10,659 nucleotides of DNA from Phycisphaerae bacterium (GCA_012514125.1 JAAZAW010000016.1:1-10659), one strand, 5' to 3'. Counted from the stretch's first letter, positions 1 through 6,082 are shown. Numbers and translations: made by a program. Notes: generated from the sequence alone by a model not told the origin.

Positions 1-55
1 GTTCCAGTCGAACCCGACAATAAGACCCTGCCGGGGACCGGGAATCGTGGGGCTT

Positions 56-410
<355 letters not shown>

Positions 411-649
411 GGACTATTTTTTTTCCAAACAACACACTATCGGTCAAAATAAAAAAATATTTTTTTCAACCCGGGATCGATATTTTTCATCGTCCCTGAC
501 GGCCCTTGACCCACAGCTTCCAAGTAACTTTAGAAATAGCCGTCTTTTACAAGCGACAACATTCTATTTTTATTATATCGTCTCAATCGGCAAATGCAAT
601 CCAATGGTTTTCATAAAACCAAAATTTTTACAAACATTTAAGTTTATGG
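411..649. other. Gene-free spacer between ssrA and the mraZ promoter
   Basis: This AT-rich stretch lies between two divergently transcribed genes. I see no open frame with a ribosome-binding site on either strand. It contains a 16-nt A/T palindrome at 451-466 (seven A, TA, seven T) that could act as an UP element or a bend. No -35/-10 pair with acceptable spacing for ssrA could be found: TTGACC (447-442, minus) has no partner at 16-18 nt. Confidence 0.6.
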
Positions 650-677
650 TTGAACGTTATCCAATTTCGACTATAAT
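650..677 (+). promoter_or_regulatory. Sigma70-type promoter of the mraZ block
   Basis: A -35 TTGAAC at 650-655 is followed, after 16 nt, by a perfect -10 TATAAT at 672-677. Transcription should start near 684, giving a leader of about 88 nt before the GTG of mraZ. The upstream A/T runs may strengthen it. It directly adjoins the MraZ-box-like repeats, as expected for autoregulation. Confidence 0.72.
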
Positions 678-679
678 AT

Positions 680-714
680 CCCTAGAAAACCCATAAAAGC
701 CCATGATAACCCAT
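680..714. promoter_or_regulatory. Probable MraZ operator: CCC boxes at 10-nt period
   Basis: CCCAT occurs at 690-694, 700-704 and 710-714, and a degenerate copy CCCTA at 680-684, all at an exact 10-nt spacing. On the minus strand this reads as TGGGN repeats separated by 5 nt, the form of MraZ box described for E. coli, where MraZ binds upstream of its own gene. The boxes start just after the -10 and cover the predicted transcription start, so bound MraZ would block initiation. The repeats and spacing are seen directly; MraZ binding is inferred. The boxes lie here on the strand opposite the gene. Confidence 0.75.
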
Positions 715-771
715 AAGGAAATCAAATCGGCGGTGGTTTTAAAGAGAAAACATTAACAGCGGGAATTATCA

Positions 772-1254
772 GTGTTATTTACCGGCGAATATGAACATAC
801 ATTAGACGCAAAGAACCGGGTTTCGATTCCCGCACGGTTCAGACAGCAAGTTTCCGATCAAAATCCGGGTTCCAGCTTTTATATGGTCCTCGGACCTAAT
901 AAAAAACTTTGGCTTTATCCTGAACGGTATTATGAAGAGTTGGTTTCCCGGTATCCTGCTGAACTGATACCCGACGAACAGATTTTGCGGTTTGAACAGA
1001 TTACGTTTGGTTTGGCACGACTACTGGAGATGGATAAAACAGGCCGAATTATTCTTCCCGACAAGATGATCGGACGTGCCGGATTAGGTAAAGAGGTTGT
1101 GATCATCGGCGTGCGAGACCATTTGGAACTCTGGAACAGAGATGAATGGGATCAATACGTTGAGAATGGACTCTCAGACCACAACCAGATGTTAACTCGA
1201 GCTAGGTTAGCACGGATGCTTCCTGGTTCGGGTACTTCACCGGAAAAGAGCTGA
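772..1254 (+). CDS. mraZ: Transcriptional regulator MraZ
   Basis: MraZ is a ring-forming DNA-binding protein that represses its own division/cell wall operon. The 160-aa product has the two AbrB/SpoVT-like half-domains of the family: the first contains GEYEHTLDAKNRVSIPARFR (residues 5-24), and the second contains the matching DKTGRIILPDKM (88-99). The family norm is about 140-155 aa, so the length is ordinary, with a short charged C-terminal tail. The start is GTG at 772, because the protein then begins MLFTGEYEH as in typical MraZ; GGGA at 761-764 is a modest ribosome-binding site. It is the first gene of the block, 58 nt after the operator-like repeats, and rsmH follows after one small gene. 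Identity is secure; autoregulation is known for the family and inferred here. Confidence 0.96.
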   Translation: MLFTGEYEHTLDAKNRVSIPARFRQQVSDQNPGSSFYMVLGPNKKLWLYPERYYEELVSRYPAELIPDEQILRFEQITFGLARLLEMDKTGRIILPDKMIGRAGLGKEVVIIGVRDHLELWNRDEWDQYVENGLSDHNQMLTRARLARMLPGSGTSPEKS

Positions 1255-1316
1255 CGGAAGCGGGCGTTGGGCTTTAGAGAATAAACGCTGTCGGTAAAAC
1301 GCTCGCCATCACACGT

Positions 1317-1346
1317 GTTGAAATTTCTGAATTTTCAAATTTCAAC
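1317..1346. repeat. Perfect 10-bp inverted repeat in the mraZ-downstream gap
   Basis: GTTGAAATTT (1317-1326) and AAATTTCAAC (1337-1346) are perfect reverse complements around a 10-nt loop. The element is AT-rich and lies in the 135-nt gap after mraZ. It is not followed by a clean T run, so it is not a standard terminator. It could be an mRNA processing or stability element, or a protein-binding site. Confidence 0.65.
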
Positions 1347-1365
1347 GAATTTTCTCGGAAAATCG
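1346..1365. repeat. Second inverted repeat abutting the first
   Basis: ATTTTC (1349-1354), loop TCG, and GAAAAT (1358-1363) form a 6-bp stem. CG on each side (1346-1347 and 1364-1365) extends it past one bulged A. It starts where the preceding inverted repeat ends, giving tandem hairpins 25 nt before the ATG of the next small gene. Its function is unknown. Confidence 0.5.
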
Positions 1366-1389
1366 ATTGTAAAAAAAGGAAGCTGGTAT

Positions 1390-1611
1390 ATGCTTGCCAT
1401 CACTGAAGACCCGCATGCCTCGGACAACCTCAAATCCGTGAACGTTACCGATATTGAGCTGATTCAGAGGTTTCTGGCGCAAGAGAATGTCAAACATTCC
1501 GACGCAACCCAGGCGGTCAAACGTCTTCAAAAAAAACTGGATCATTTAAAACAGAAGAATACTTTTTTTAACCATATTATGTTCTCGAATCACATCGCCC
1601 CGCTGATATGA
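1390..1611 (+). CDS. Small hypothetical protein (73 aa) between mraZ and rsmH
   Basis: I do not recognise this product. The preferred start is ATG at 1390, preceded by AAGGA about nine nt upstream. The frame is open from GTG at 1315, but that extension would run through the tandem inverted repeats and adds an AT-rich, unlikely N-terminus. The chain has an acidic N-terminal part (about 1-20) and a likely amphipathic helix or short coiled coil (about 20-57, with VKRLQKKLDHLKQK basic and heptad-like). It ends in a hydrophobic, Phe/His-containing tail. There is no signal peptide, membrane segment or cysteine. It sits 30 nt before rsmH and runs the same way, so it is probably co-transcribed. Runs of eight A (about 1529-1536) and seven T (1563-1569) could cause slippage or sequence errors. 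Coding status is moderately likely. Confidence 0.5.
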   Translation: MLAITEDPHASDNLKSVNVTDIELIQRFLAQENVKHSDATQAVKRLQKKLDHLKQKNTFFNHIMFSNHIAPLI

Positions 1612-1641
1612 TTTTGAAAACGCTCTAGATAGTAAATCGAC

Positions 1642-2565
1642 ATGGCTCACGAGGGATTGGCATCAAAATATAGCGGACATATTCCGGTCCTGGTAAAACC
1701 GTTGCTTGATCTGCTTGCGCCGGCAAGTGGACAAATTGCGGTGGATTGTACGGTCGGACTCGGCGGTCACGCAAAGACTCTTTTAGAGAAAGAGCCTGCT
1801 CTGACTTTGATCGGACTGGATATGGACCCTCACGCACTGGAATTGGCGGGTAAGAATCTGGAACCCTGGAAGGACCGGATCAAACTGGTGCTCGCCAATT
1901 TTTCTCAACTTCCCGATGTTTTGTCCGAATTGAACATCCCTGCCGTCGATATGATTTACGCCGACATTGGTGTTAGCAGTATGCAAATCGACCGCCCGGA
2001 TCGCGGATTTTCTTTTCTGGAAGAAGGCCCGCTGGACATGCGGATGAATCCATCGCAAACCAAACGGGCGGCGGATATCGTGAACGGCTTGAAGGAATCT
2101 GAACTGGCGGATATCCTGTTCCGGTATGGCGAAGAAACCAGGAGTAAAAAAATTGCCCATTTGATTATTCAGGCAAGACGGAGCCATCGGATCGATTCTA
2201 CGACGGAGCTGGCTTCGATTATCTGCCAGGCATTGGGCATCGATCCGCAAAATCTGAGTCGGCAGCGGATACATCCGGCCACCAAAACGTTCCAGGCCCT
2301 TCGCATCGCCGTTAATAATGAACTGGGCAATCTGGAATCGCTTTTGAACTCGGCCCCGGGACTGCTTGCCCCGCAAGGACGTCTGGCCGTTATCAGCTTT
2401 CATTCTCTGGAAGATCGCATGGTCAAGGAAGATTTCAAGAATCGTGCCCAAGAGGGCATTTATCGGATCATTACCTCCAAGCCGATCGAGGCGGATCCTT
2501 CGGAAATTTTACGAAATTCCCGGTCACGTTCGGCAAAATTACGGGGAGCACAAAAATGTTCATAA
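1642..2565 (+). CDS. rsmH: 16S rRNA (cytosine(1402)-N4)-methyltransferase RsmH
   Basis: RsmH (MraW) transfers a methyl group from S-adenosylmethionine to N4 of C1402 of 16S rRNA, in the decoding centre. The 307-aa length is typical. Family motifs appear in order: HIPVL (13-17), the SAM-binding loop DCTVGLGGHA (35-44), the acidic GLDMDP (58-63), DIGVSSMQID (108-117, usually D-L-G-V-S-S-P-Q-L-D), the RGFSF...GPLDMRM block (121-135), HPATKTFQALRI (211-222) and SFHSLEDR (252-259). The C-terminus NSRSRSAKLRGAQK also fits the family. The start is ATG at 1642; no strong ribosome-binding site precedes it, so translation may depend on the small gene upstream. A 183-nt gap separates it from the next gene, where ftsL would usually follow directly. 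Confidence 0.97.
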   Translation: MAHEGLASKYSGHIPVLVKPLLDLLAPASGQIAVDCTVGLGGHAKTLLEKEPALTLIGLDMDPHALELAGKNLEPWKDRIKLVLANFSQLPDVLSELNIPAVDMIYADIGVSSMQIDRPDRGFSFLEEGPLDMRMNPSQTKRAADIVNGLKESELADILFRYGEETRSKKIAHLIIQARRSHRIDSTTELASIICQALGIDPQNLSRQRIHPATKTFQALRIAVNNELGNLESLLNSAPGLLAPQGRLAVISFHSLEDRMVKEDFKNRAQEGIYRIITSKPIEADPSEILRNSRSRSAKLRGAQKCS

Positions 2566-2633
2566 TTTTTCGCCTTATGTTCGATATTAAAATAGGGCAT
2601 GGGAAAACTTTCAAGTAACGGCATCGGCCAATA

Positions 2634-2688
2634 TCGACTCGATGATTTTCGTTTTTCCGGAAAACAGTTTTCCGCATCATGGAGTCGA
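2634..2688. repeat. Long two-part hairpin between rsmH and the LysM gene
   Basis: The outer arms TCGACTCGATGAT (2634-2646) and ATCATGGAGTCGA (2676-2688) match at 12 of 13 positions. Inside them lies a perfect 8-bp inverted repeat, CGGAAAAC-A-GTTTTCCG (2658-2674). The whole can fold into a stem of about 55 nt. What follows is A/T-rich but lacks a clean T run, so it is not a textbook terminator. It starts 69 nt after the rsmH stop and ends 60 nt before the next start. It may set the expression ratio of the two genes. Confidence 0.7.
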
Positions 2689-2748
2689 ACAAAATTTTAA
2701 AATCGGTATTCTTCGGTTCAGGATTTGGGCTGCCATAAGGAGATGGCT

Positions 2749-3780
2749 ATGACACGTGAAACAAAAATCGGGCTGCTTGTTGGATTGGCATTTATCATTT
2801 TATTCGGTATCATTTTATCCGAAAAAGGAACCGGTCGCAGCGACCAGTTCGCCACTCCGAACCCGCCGGCACCTCTTGTCGAATTAGTGCCCCCTACTTT
2901 TACGCCTGCCTCGCCGGTTGTGGAAAAGTCCGCGCCGGAAGAAATCGTGGCCTCCAAGGTCACCATGACCGATCCGGAAGTAAAAATCACTGAAAATGTA
3001 AAAATTGAAACCCCTGGGCCAAGCCTGATGATCATCAAGCAAGGCCAAACCAAAGAACCCCAACAACCGACGGCACAACAGGAAATTTCTCCGAAATTCA
3101 AGCAAATGCTTCCTCCGACTCCGACTCGCGCTCTGAGCCGGATCCCTGCATCAACCATGCCCGCTGAACAGTTGTCGGCACCGGAAGCACAGACCGATTC
3201 CCCGGTGGAAGTCGCAGTTTTAACCGAAAACCCAACACCGATTTCCGCCCAGGCCCAGGCGAATGAAACTCAGGAACATATCGTCATCGCGGGTGAAACG
3301 ATCGCCAGCATTTGTCGGAAATATTATCCCGGCCAGGCGTATTCAATGGTTGATGTCGTCCTTAAGATAAATAATATTGATAATCCGCAAAAATTACAGG
3401 TTGGTCAATCACTCAAGCTTCCCAGCCTTCCTCAGCAGGTGGCTACGGGCGAATCCATCAAACCGGACAACGCAAAATCGGGACTGGCCTCTTCCAAACT
3501 TCTGGTTCCGGCGGAAGATGCCACCATCGTCGGTATGATCAACCCCAACAAGACCCAAATCAATGTTGCGGTCGCTCCGAAGATTGAATCCAAAACTTAT
3601 ACGGTTCAGGACAAAGACACACTTACAAAAATCGCCAAGCGGTTCTATGGCAGTGAAAAGGCTTGGACAAAGATTTATGAAATGAACAAGCAAGTGCTCA
3701 AGAATCCGCACAGTATCAAGAGTGGAACCAGCCTGAAACTTCCGGCAGTCGAACTGGCGGCAGGTCCGAAAGTTGATTAA
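2749..3780 (+). CDS. Membrane-anchored protein with two LysM domains
   Basis: LysM domains bind N-acetylglucosamine-containing glycans such as peptidoglycan. The start is the second of two ATGs: AAGGAG at 2737-2742 lies exactly 6 nt before ATG 2749, but directly abuts ATG 2743. The 343-aa product starts MTRETK, then has one hydrophobic helix (about 5-24, GLLVGLAFIILFGIIL). A long Pro/Thr/Glu-rich, low-complexity region follows (about 30-172). LysM 1 spans about 176-226 (HIVIAGETIASICRKYY to LKLPSL) and LysM 2 about 282-334 (YTVQDKDTLTKIAKRFYG to LKLPAV). There is no catalytic domain, so it probably tethers or scaffolds the envelope. Similar MTRE-type single-pass LysM proteins are, as I recall, common in Phycisphaerae. 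Its position between rsmH and an ftsL-like gene suggests a role in cell wall or division. Confidence 0.88.
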   Translation: MTRETKIGLLVGLAFIILFGIILSEKGTGRSDQFATPNPPAPLVELVPPTFTPASPVVEKSAPEEIVASKVTMTDPEVKITENVKIETPGPSLMIIKQGQTKEPQQPTAQQEISPKFKQMLPPTPTRALSRIPASTMPAEQLSAPEAQTDSPVEVAVLTENPTPISAQAQANETQEHIVIAGETIASICRKYYPGQAYSMVDVVLKINNIDNPQKLQVGQSLKLPSLPQQVATGESIKPDNAKSGLASSKLLVPAEDATIVGMINPNKTQINVAVAPKIESKTYTVQDKDTLTKIAKRFYGSEKAWTKIYEMNKQVLKNPHSIKSGTSLKLPAVELAAGPKVD

Positions 3781-3819
3781 TCGGGTCTTGCAGGAATAAT
3801 TGTTGACAATGGATTAGCG

Positions 3820-3845
3820 AAGCTCGTTCCGACGGGGGCGAGCTT
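3820..3845 (+). terminator. Stem-loop after the LysM gene, possible weak terminator
   Basis: AAGCTCG (3820-3826) and CGAGCTT (3839-3845) form a 7-bp stem around a 12-nt GC-rich loop, 39 nt after the LysM stop. The sequence after it (TGTAAATTTGTTAG) is T-rich but broken up. It may be an inefficient terminator or an attenuator ahead of the ftsL-like gene. No promoter for that gene is evident: TTGACA at 3803-3808 has no good -10. Confidence 0.35.
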
Positions 3846-3926
3846 TGTAAATTTGTTAGAACCGACACAATAATTAAAAACGTCAGCAAATTTGAAACTC
3901 CGTCAAATAAGAAGATCATTGAAATT

Positions 3927-4307
3927 ATGAATGTTTTCAGGGTATTTGTCATAGTTCTGGCTTTTTCGATCATCGCGGGCGCGATCGTTCATATCCGCCT
4001 GAAAAACTGGCATTATGCTTATCTGATTAACCAGTTTTATGACAAGAATCAGCGGCTTGGGCAGGAATTTACTCAAATTCGTCTGGAAATGGCGAGATAT
4101 CAGAACCCCGAAAATCTTCTGGAACGCCTGAAAGAGATGAACTTGCCCCTCGAAGGACTCGGCATGACGACCCAGCAACCGGCCAAAAGTCCGGTAAAAT
4201 CGACCGGTATCCTTCCCGCAAAATCTTCAACCAAATCTCCGAGCAAATCCGCAGTAAAAACGGCCAAACCCGCCCCCAGAAGAACCAATCCCACCCAAAC
4301 TCACTAA
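3927..4307 (+). CDS. FtsL-like bitopic division protein
   Basis: FtsL is a small single-pass protein that pairs with FtsB/DivIC and activates septal wall synthesis. This 126-aa product has a very short N-terminus, one transmembrane helix (about 4-22, FRVFVIVLAFSIIAGAIVH), and an extended helix with coiled-coil character (about 28-58). The element YQNPENLLERLKEMNLPL (59-75) resembles the end of the FtsL/DivIC domain. From about 85 on there is a basic tail built of Lys, Pro, Ser, Thr and Ala (PAKSPVKS, PAKSSTKSPSKSAVK), not usual in FtsL. It is the last plus-strand gene, at roughly the cluster position expected for ftsL, but a LysM gene separates it from rsmH and no ftsI follows. Sequence identity in FtsL is always low, so the call rests on size, topology and place. 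No strong ribosome-binding site precedes ATG 3927. Confidence 0.6.
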   Translation: MNVFRVFVIVLAFSIIAGAIVHIRLKNWHYAYLINQFYDKNQRLGQEFTQIRLEMARYQNPENLLERLKEMNLPLEGLGMTTQQPAKSPVKSTGILPAKSSTKSPSKSAVKTAKPAPRRTNPTQTH

Positions 4308-4357
4308 TCTCCCGATACATGGGTCCAACACTTCGCCATCCGCAAAAACGTCAACCC

Positions 4358-4828
4358 TTACCGGCCTGAATTGTTGGAGCGCTCGTGACTGTGATGTTCA
4401 CCGAATTCATCTTCTTCAAAATCTTCGATGTGCATGGGAACATACCCCGGCGTCTTGGAGCGTTCCACTTCTTCATCGTATGCCTTAAGCACAGCCGACT
4501 GGATACGTTCCCGCGAATCCGGATTGATCGGGTGGGCGATATCGGCATGAAGTTTGATGCGGCCGGCGTTATCTTTGGGAATTTTGCTTTCGGGGAGCTT
4601 GGTGCCGCATTCGTTGCAAAACTTCGCTCGCAAGTGATTTTTCGTCGAACAACGTGGACACTTGACGGCGAGCTTTCGCGACGGCATGGCCACAAACGGC
4701 CCGGTCCCTCCTTCAATCACCTTGATATCGCGAATCACAAATTCGCCGTCCAATGTGATGGTGCAAAACGCTTTAAGCCGTTCCGATTTGATGTCAACCA
4801 ACTTCACTTTCACTTCTGTTACTTCCAT
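4358..4828 (-). CDS. spoVG: SpoVG family protein with inserted zinc ribbon
   Basis: SpoVG binds DNA and RNA and acts as a broad regulator in Firmicutes and Borrelia; its role in planctomycetes is not known to me. The 156-aa product begins MEVTEVKVKLVD and carries the family core: LKAFCTITLDGEFVIRDIKVIEG (two stretches, 18-40), GPFVAMPSRK (43-52) and LHADIAHPIN (93-102). Between the last two lies a zinc-ribbon pattern, C57-x2-C60-x10-C71-x2-C74, absent from the Firmicutes protein of about 97 aa. The C-terminus is acidic, then His-rich (EDFEEDEFGEHHSH). GAGGG lies 7 nt before the ATG, a good ribosome-binding site. It follows ispE by 21 nt and is probably co-transcribed; it converges on the ftsL-like gene with 50 nt between. 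As I recall, the Zn-ribbon form is usual in planctomycetes. Confidence 0.93.
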   Translation of the reverse strand: MEVTEVKVKLVDIKSERLKAFCTITLDGEFVIRDIKVIEGGTGPFVAMPSRKLAVKCPRCSTKNHLRAKFCNECGTKLPESKIPKDNAGRIKLHADIAHPINPDSRERIQSAVLKAYDEEVERSKTPGYVPMHIEDFEEDEFGEHHSHERSNNSGR

Positions 4829-4849
4829 GGTCGTTCCCTCTTAGCAATA

Positions 4850-5839
4850 TTACCATGTGTTGTTTTTCACTACCCAACAAGTTAACTCCTTAAACGAAGA
4901 TTGAACACGCAGCGAAGCCTGGGCCGCCTGATCTCGGGTATCGAACAAGGCAAACAAGGCCGATCCGCTACCGGACAATCTTACCGGCACCGATAACAAC
5001 GATTCGAGTGATCGTCGAAGTTCACCTAATTCCGGATTGATCGTAAAAGCTGAGGATTCCAGATCATTTTCCAGATAAGGATAAATTTCCGACGGCTTAG
5101 ACCGCGGCAGACGCTTTGCCATCGATTCCGCTTTTGAAAAATTCCGCCGGGAATCCTGGACATAATGACGATAAACCTCAGCCGTCGACAAGGCTATGCG
5201 TGGATGCTTAACGATAAGCCCCCAAAAATTCCAGGAAACCGCAACCGGCGTTACGATTTCACCCCGCCCGGTACAAATCGCCATAGGTCCGCAAAGGAAA
5301 AATCCGACATCCGATCCGAGCACTGCCGCGAGTTTTTTCAAATCCTCCGTCGGCCAGCGTAAGTTCCATAATTCGTTCAGACCAAAAAGCGTACCGGCGG
5401 CATCGGCGCTGCCTCCGCCCAGACCTGCCTGAGTGGGAATCCGTTTGACCAGTTCGATCTCGACGTTCGGCTCGACATTCGCCTCGTCGGCCAGCAAAGT
5501 ACTCGCCCGGTAAATCAGATTGTCTATGCCCGTGGGAATCGTATCGTCGTCACAGGTCAGATTCAACGATGCGCTCGGACGAATCAATAAATCGTCATAA
5601 AGCGTAACCGTCGCCATCAAACTTTCAAACGCGTGAAAATTATCCGGACGTTTGGGGCCCACCGAAAGCGTCAGATTGATCTTGGCCGCCGAACGAATCA
5701 CTAAAGTTTGATTGTCCAGCCAGGAGAGACGCTGATGATGTTCGGTATAAGGAATGTCCGCTCCTGAAGATATTGCGTCCGTCTTGTTTACGCTGACGGA
5801 AGTCTTTTTTCCCTGCCCCATGTAGTTGGTCTGGTACAT
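4850..5839 (-). CDS. ispE: 4-diphosphocytidyl-2-C-methyl-D-erythritol kinase IspE
   Basis: IspE phosphorylates the 2-hydroxyl of CDP-methylerythritol using ATP, the fourth step of the MEP route to isoprenoids. GHMP-kinase motifs are present in order: AAKINLTLSV (51-60, with Lys53 at the catalytic position), the substrate segment PDNFHAFESLM (65-75), the phosphate-binding loop PTQAGLGGGSADAA (135-148), SDVGFFLCG (176-184, Asp177 as catalytic base) and LSGSGSALFA (288-297). The length is 329 aa, against a usual 280-310. The surplus is an N-terminal segment of about 46 residues before the domain, hydrophilic and of unknown use. ATG 5821 (residue 7) is an alternative start, and neither start has a strong ribosome-binding site. 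The gene has its own promoter about 160 nt upstream and leads an ispE-spoVG operon. Confidence 0.96.
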   Translation of the reverse strand: MYQTNYMGQGKKTSVSVNKTDAISSGADIPYTEHHQRLSWLDNQTLVIRSAAKINLTLSVGPKRPDNFHAFESLMATVTLYDDLLIRPSASLNLTCDDDTIPTGIDNLIYRASTLLADEANVEPNVEIELVKRIPTQAGLGGGSADAAGTLFGLNELWNLRWPTEDLKKLAAVLGSDVGFFLCGPMAICTGRGEIVTPVAVSWNFWGLIVKHPRIALSTAEVYRHYVQDSRRNFSKAESMAKRLPRSKPSEIYPYLENDLESSAFTINPELGELRRSLESLLSVPVRLSGSGSALFALFDTRDQAAQASLRVQSSFKELTCWVVKNNTW

Positions 5840-5971
5840 ATTTTGAAATCCACATCAGAATTAAGTATTACCGACGTCAATGCTATACCGCTAACTCTAT
5901 CTCTGCCGCTGTAACCCATGTCACCTGAGCAACCGTATAAACCTCGACCAGTATTTACATTCCACCCCGAA

Positions 5972-5991
5972 ACATCTCCTAACAGAGATGT
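5972..5991 (-). promoter_or_regulatory. Stem-loop at the predicted 5' end of ispE mRNA
   Basis: On the minus strand ACATCTC (5991-5985), a 6-nt loop, and GAGATGT (5978-5972) form a perfect 7-bp stem. The transcript predicted from the promoter starts at about 5991, so the hairpin would be at or next to the very 5' end, where such structures are known to protect mRNA from 5'-end-dependent decay. The rest of the roughly 150-nt leader shows no riboswitch that I recognise. Confidence 0.5.
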
Positions 5992-5997
5992 GAATGA

Positions 5998-6025
5998 ATT
6001 GTACCATATCCTTCAGACGTGTCAA
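5998..6025 (-). promoter_or_regulatory. Strong sigma70-type promoter of ispE-spoVG
   Basis: On the minus strand a perfect -35 TTGACA (6025-6020), 16 nt, and -10 TACAAT (6003-5998) are seen, with TG one base before the -10 (TGG-TACAAT), an extended -10. The start would be near 5991, giving a leader of about 152 nt. It lies directly downstream of the terminator of the preceding minus-strand operon, which supports an independent transcript. Confidence 0.8.
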
Positions 6026-6033
6026 CAGATGTT

Positions 6034-6082
6034 AAAATAAAAAAATCCGGCACCGGGCAAAGACAAACAGACTTCGCTCCGG
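6034..6082 (-). terminator. Probable Rho-independent terminator of the HEAT/rnhA operon
   Basis: On the minus strand GCGAAG (6077-6072) pairs with CTTTGC (6062-6057) around a 9-nt loop. A GC-rich CCGGTGCCGG follows, then a run of seven T, an A and four T (6045-6034). The T tract is clear; the exact stem is ambiguous, since CCG/CGG next to the T run can also pair. It lies about 60-100 nt after the HEAT-gene stop and immediately before the ispE promoter, a fitting place to separate the operons. Confidence 0.55.

Noticed and set aside
442..447. TTGACC on the minus strand as the ssrA -35 box
   Set aside because: Only poly-A lies at the proper -10 distance; other hexamers give 21-22 nt spacing.
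1315..1389. GTG start at 1315 for the small gene
   Set aside because: The extension runs through the tandem inverted repeats and has no ribosome-binding site; ATG 1390 has AAGGA upstream.
1783..2451. Minus-strand 222-aa open frame
   Set aside because: It is the antisense of rsmH, with no motif or ribosome-binding site.
2725..2748. TTG 2725 or ATG 2743 as start of the LysM gene
   Set aside because: AAGGAG at 2737-2742 would be inside or directly against these starts; its spacing fits ATG 2749.
3803..3808. TTGACA as a -35 for the ftsL-like gene
   Set aside because: No acceptable -10 occurs 15-19 nt downstream.
4385..4885. Plus-strand 166-aa open frame
   Set aside because: It is the antisense of spoVG, whose motifs and zinc-ribbon cysteines are clear on the other strand.
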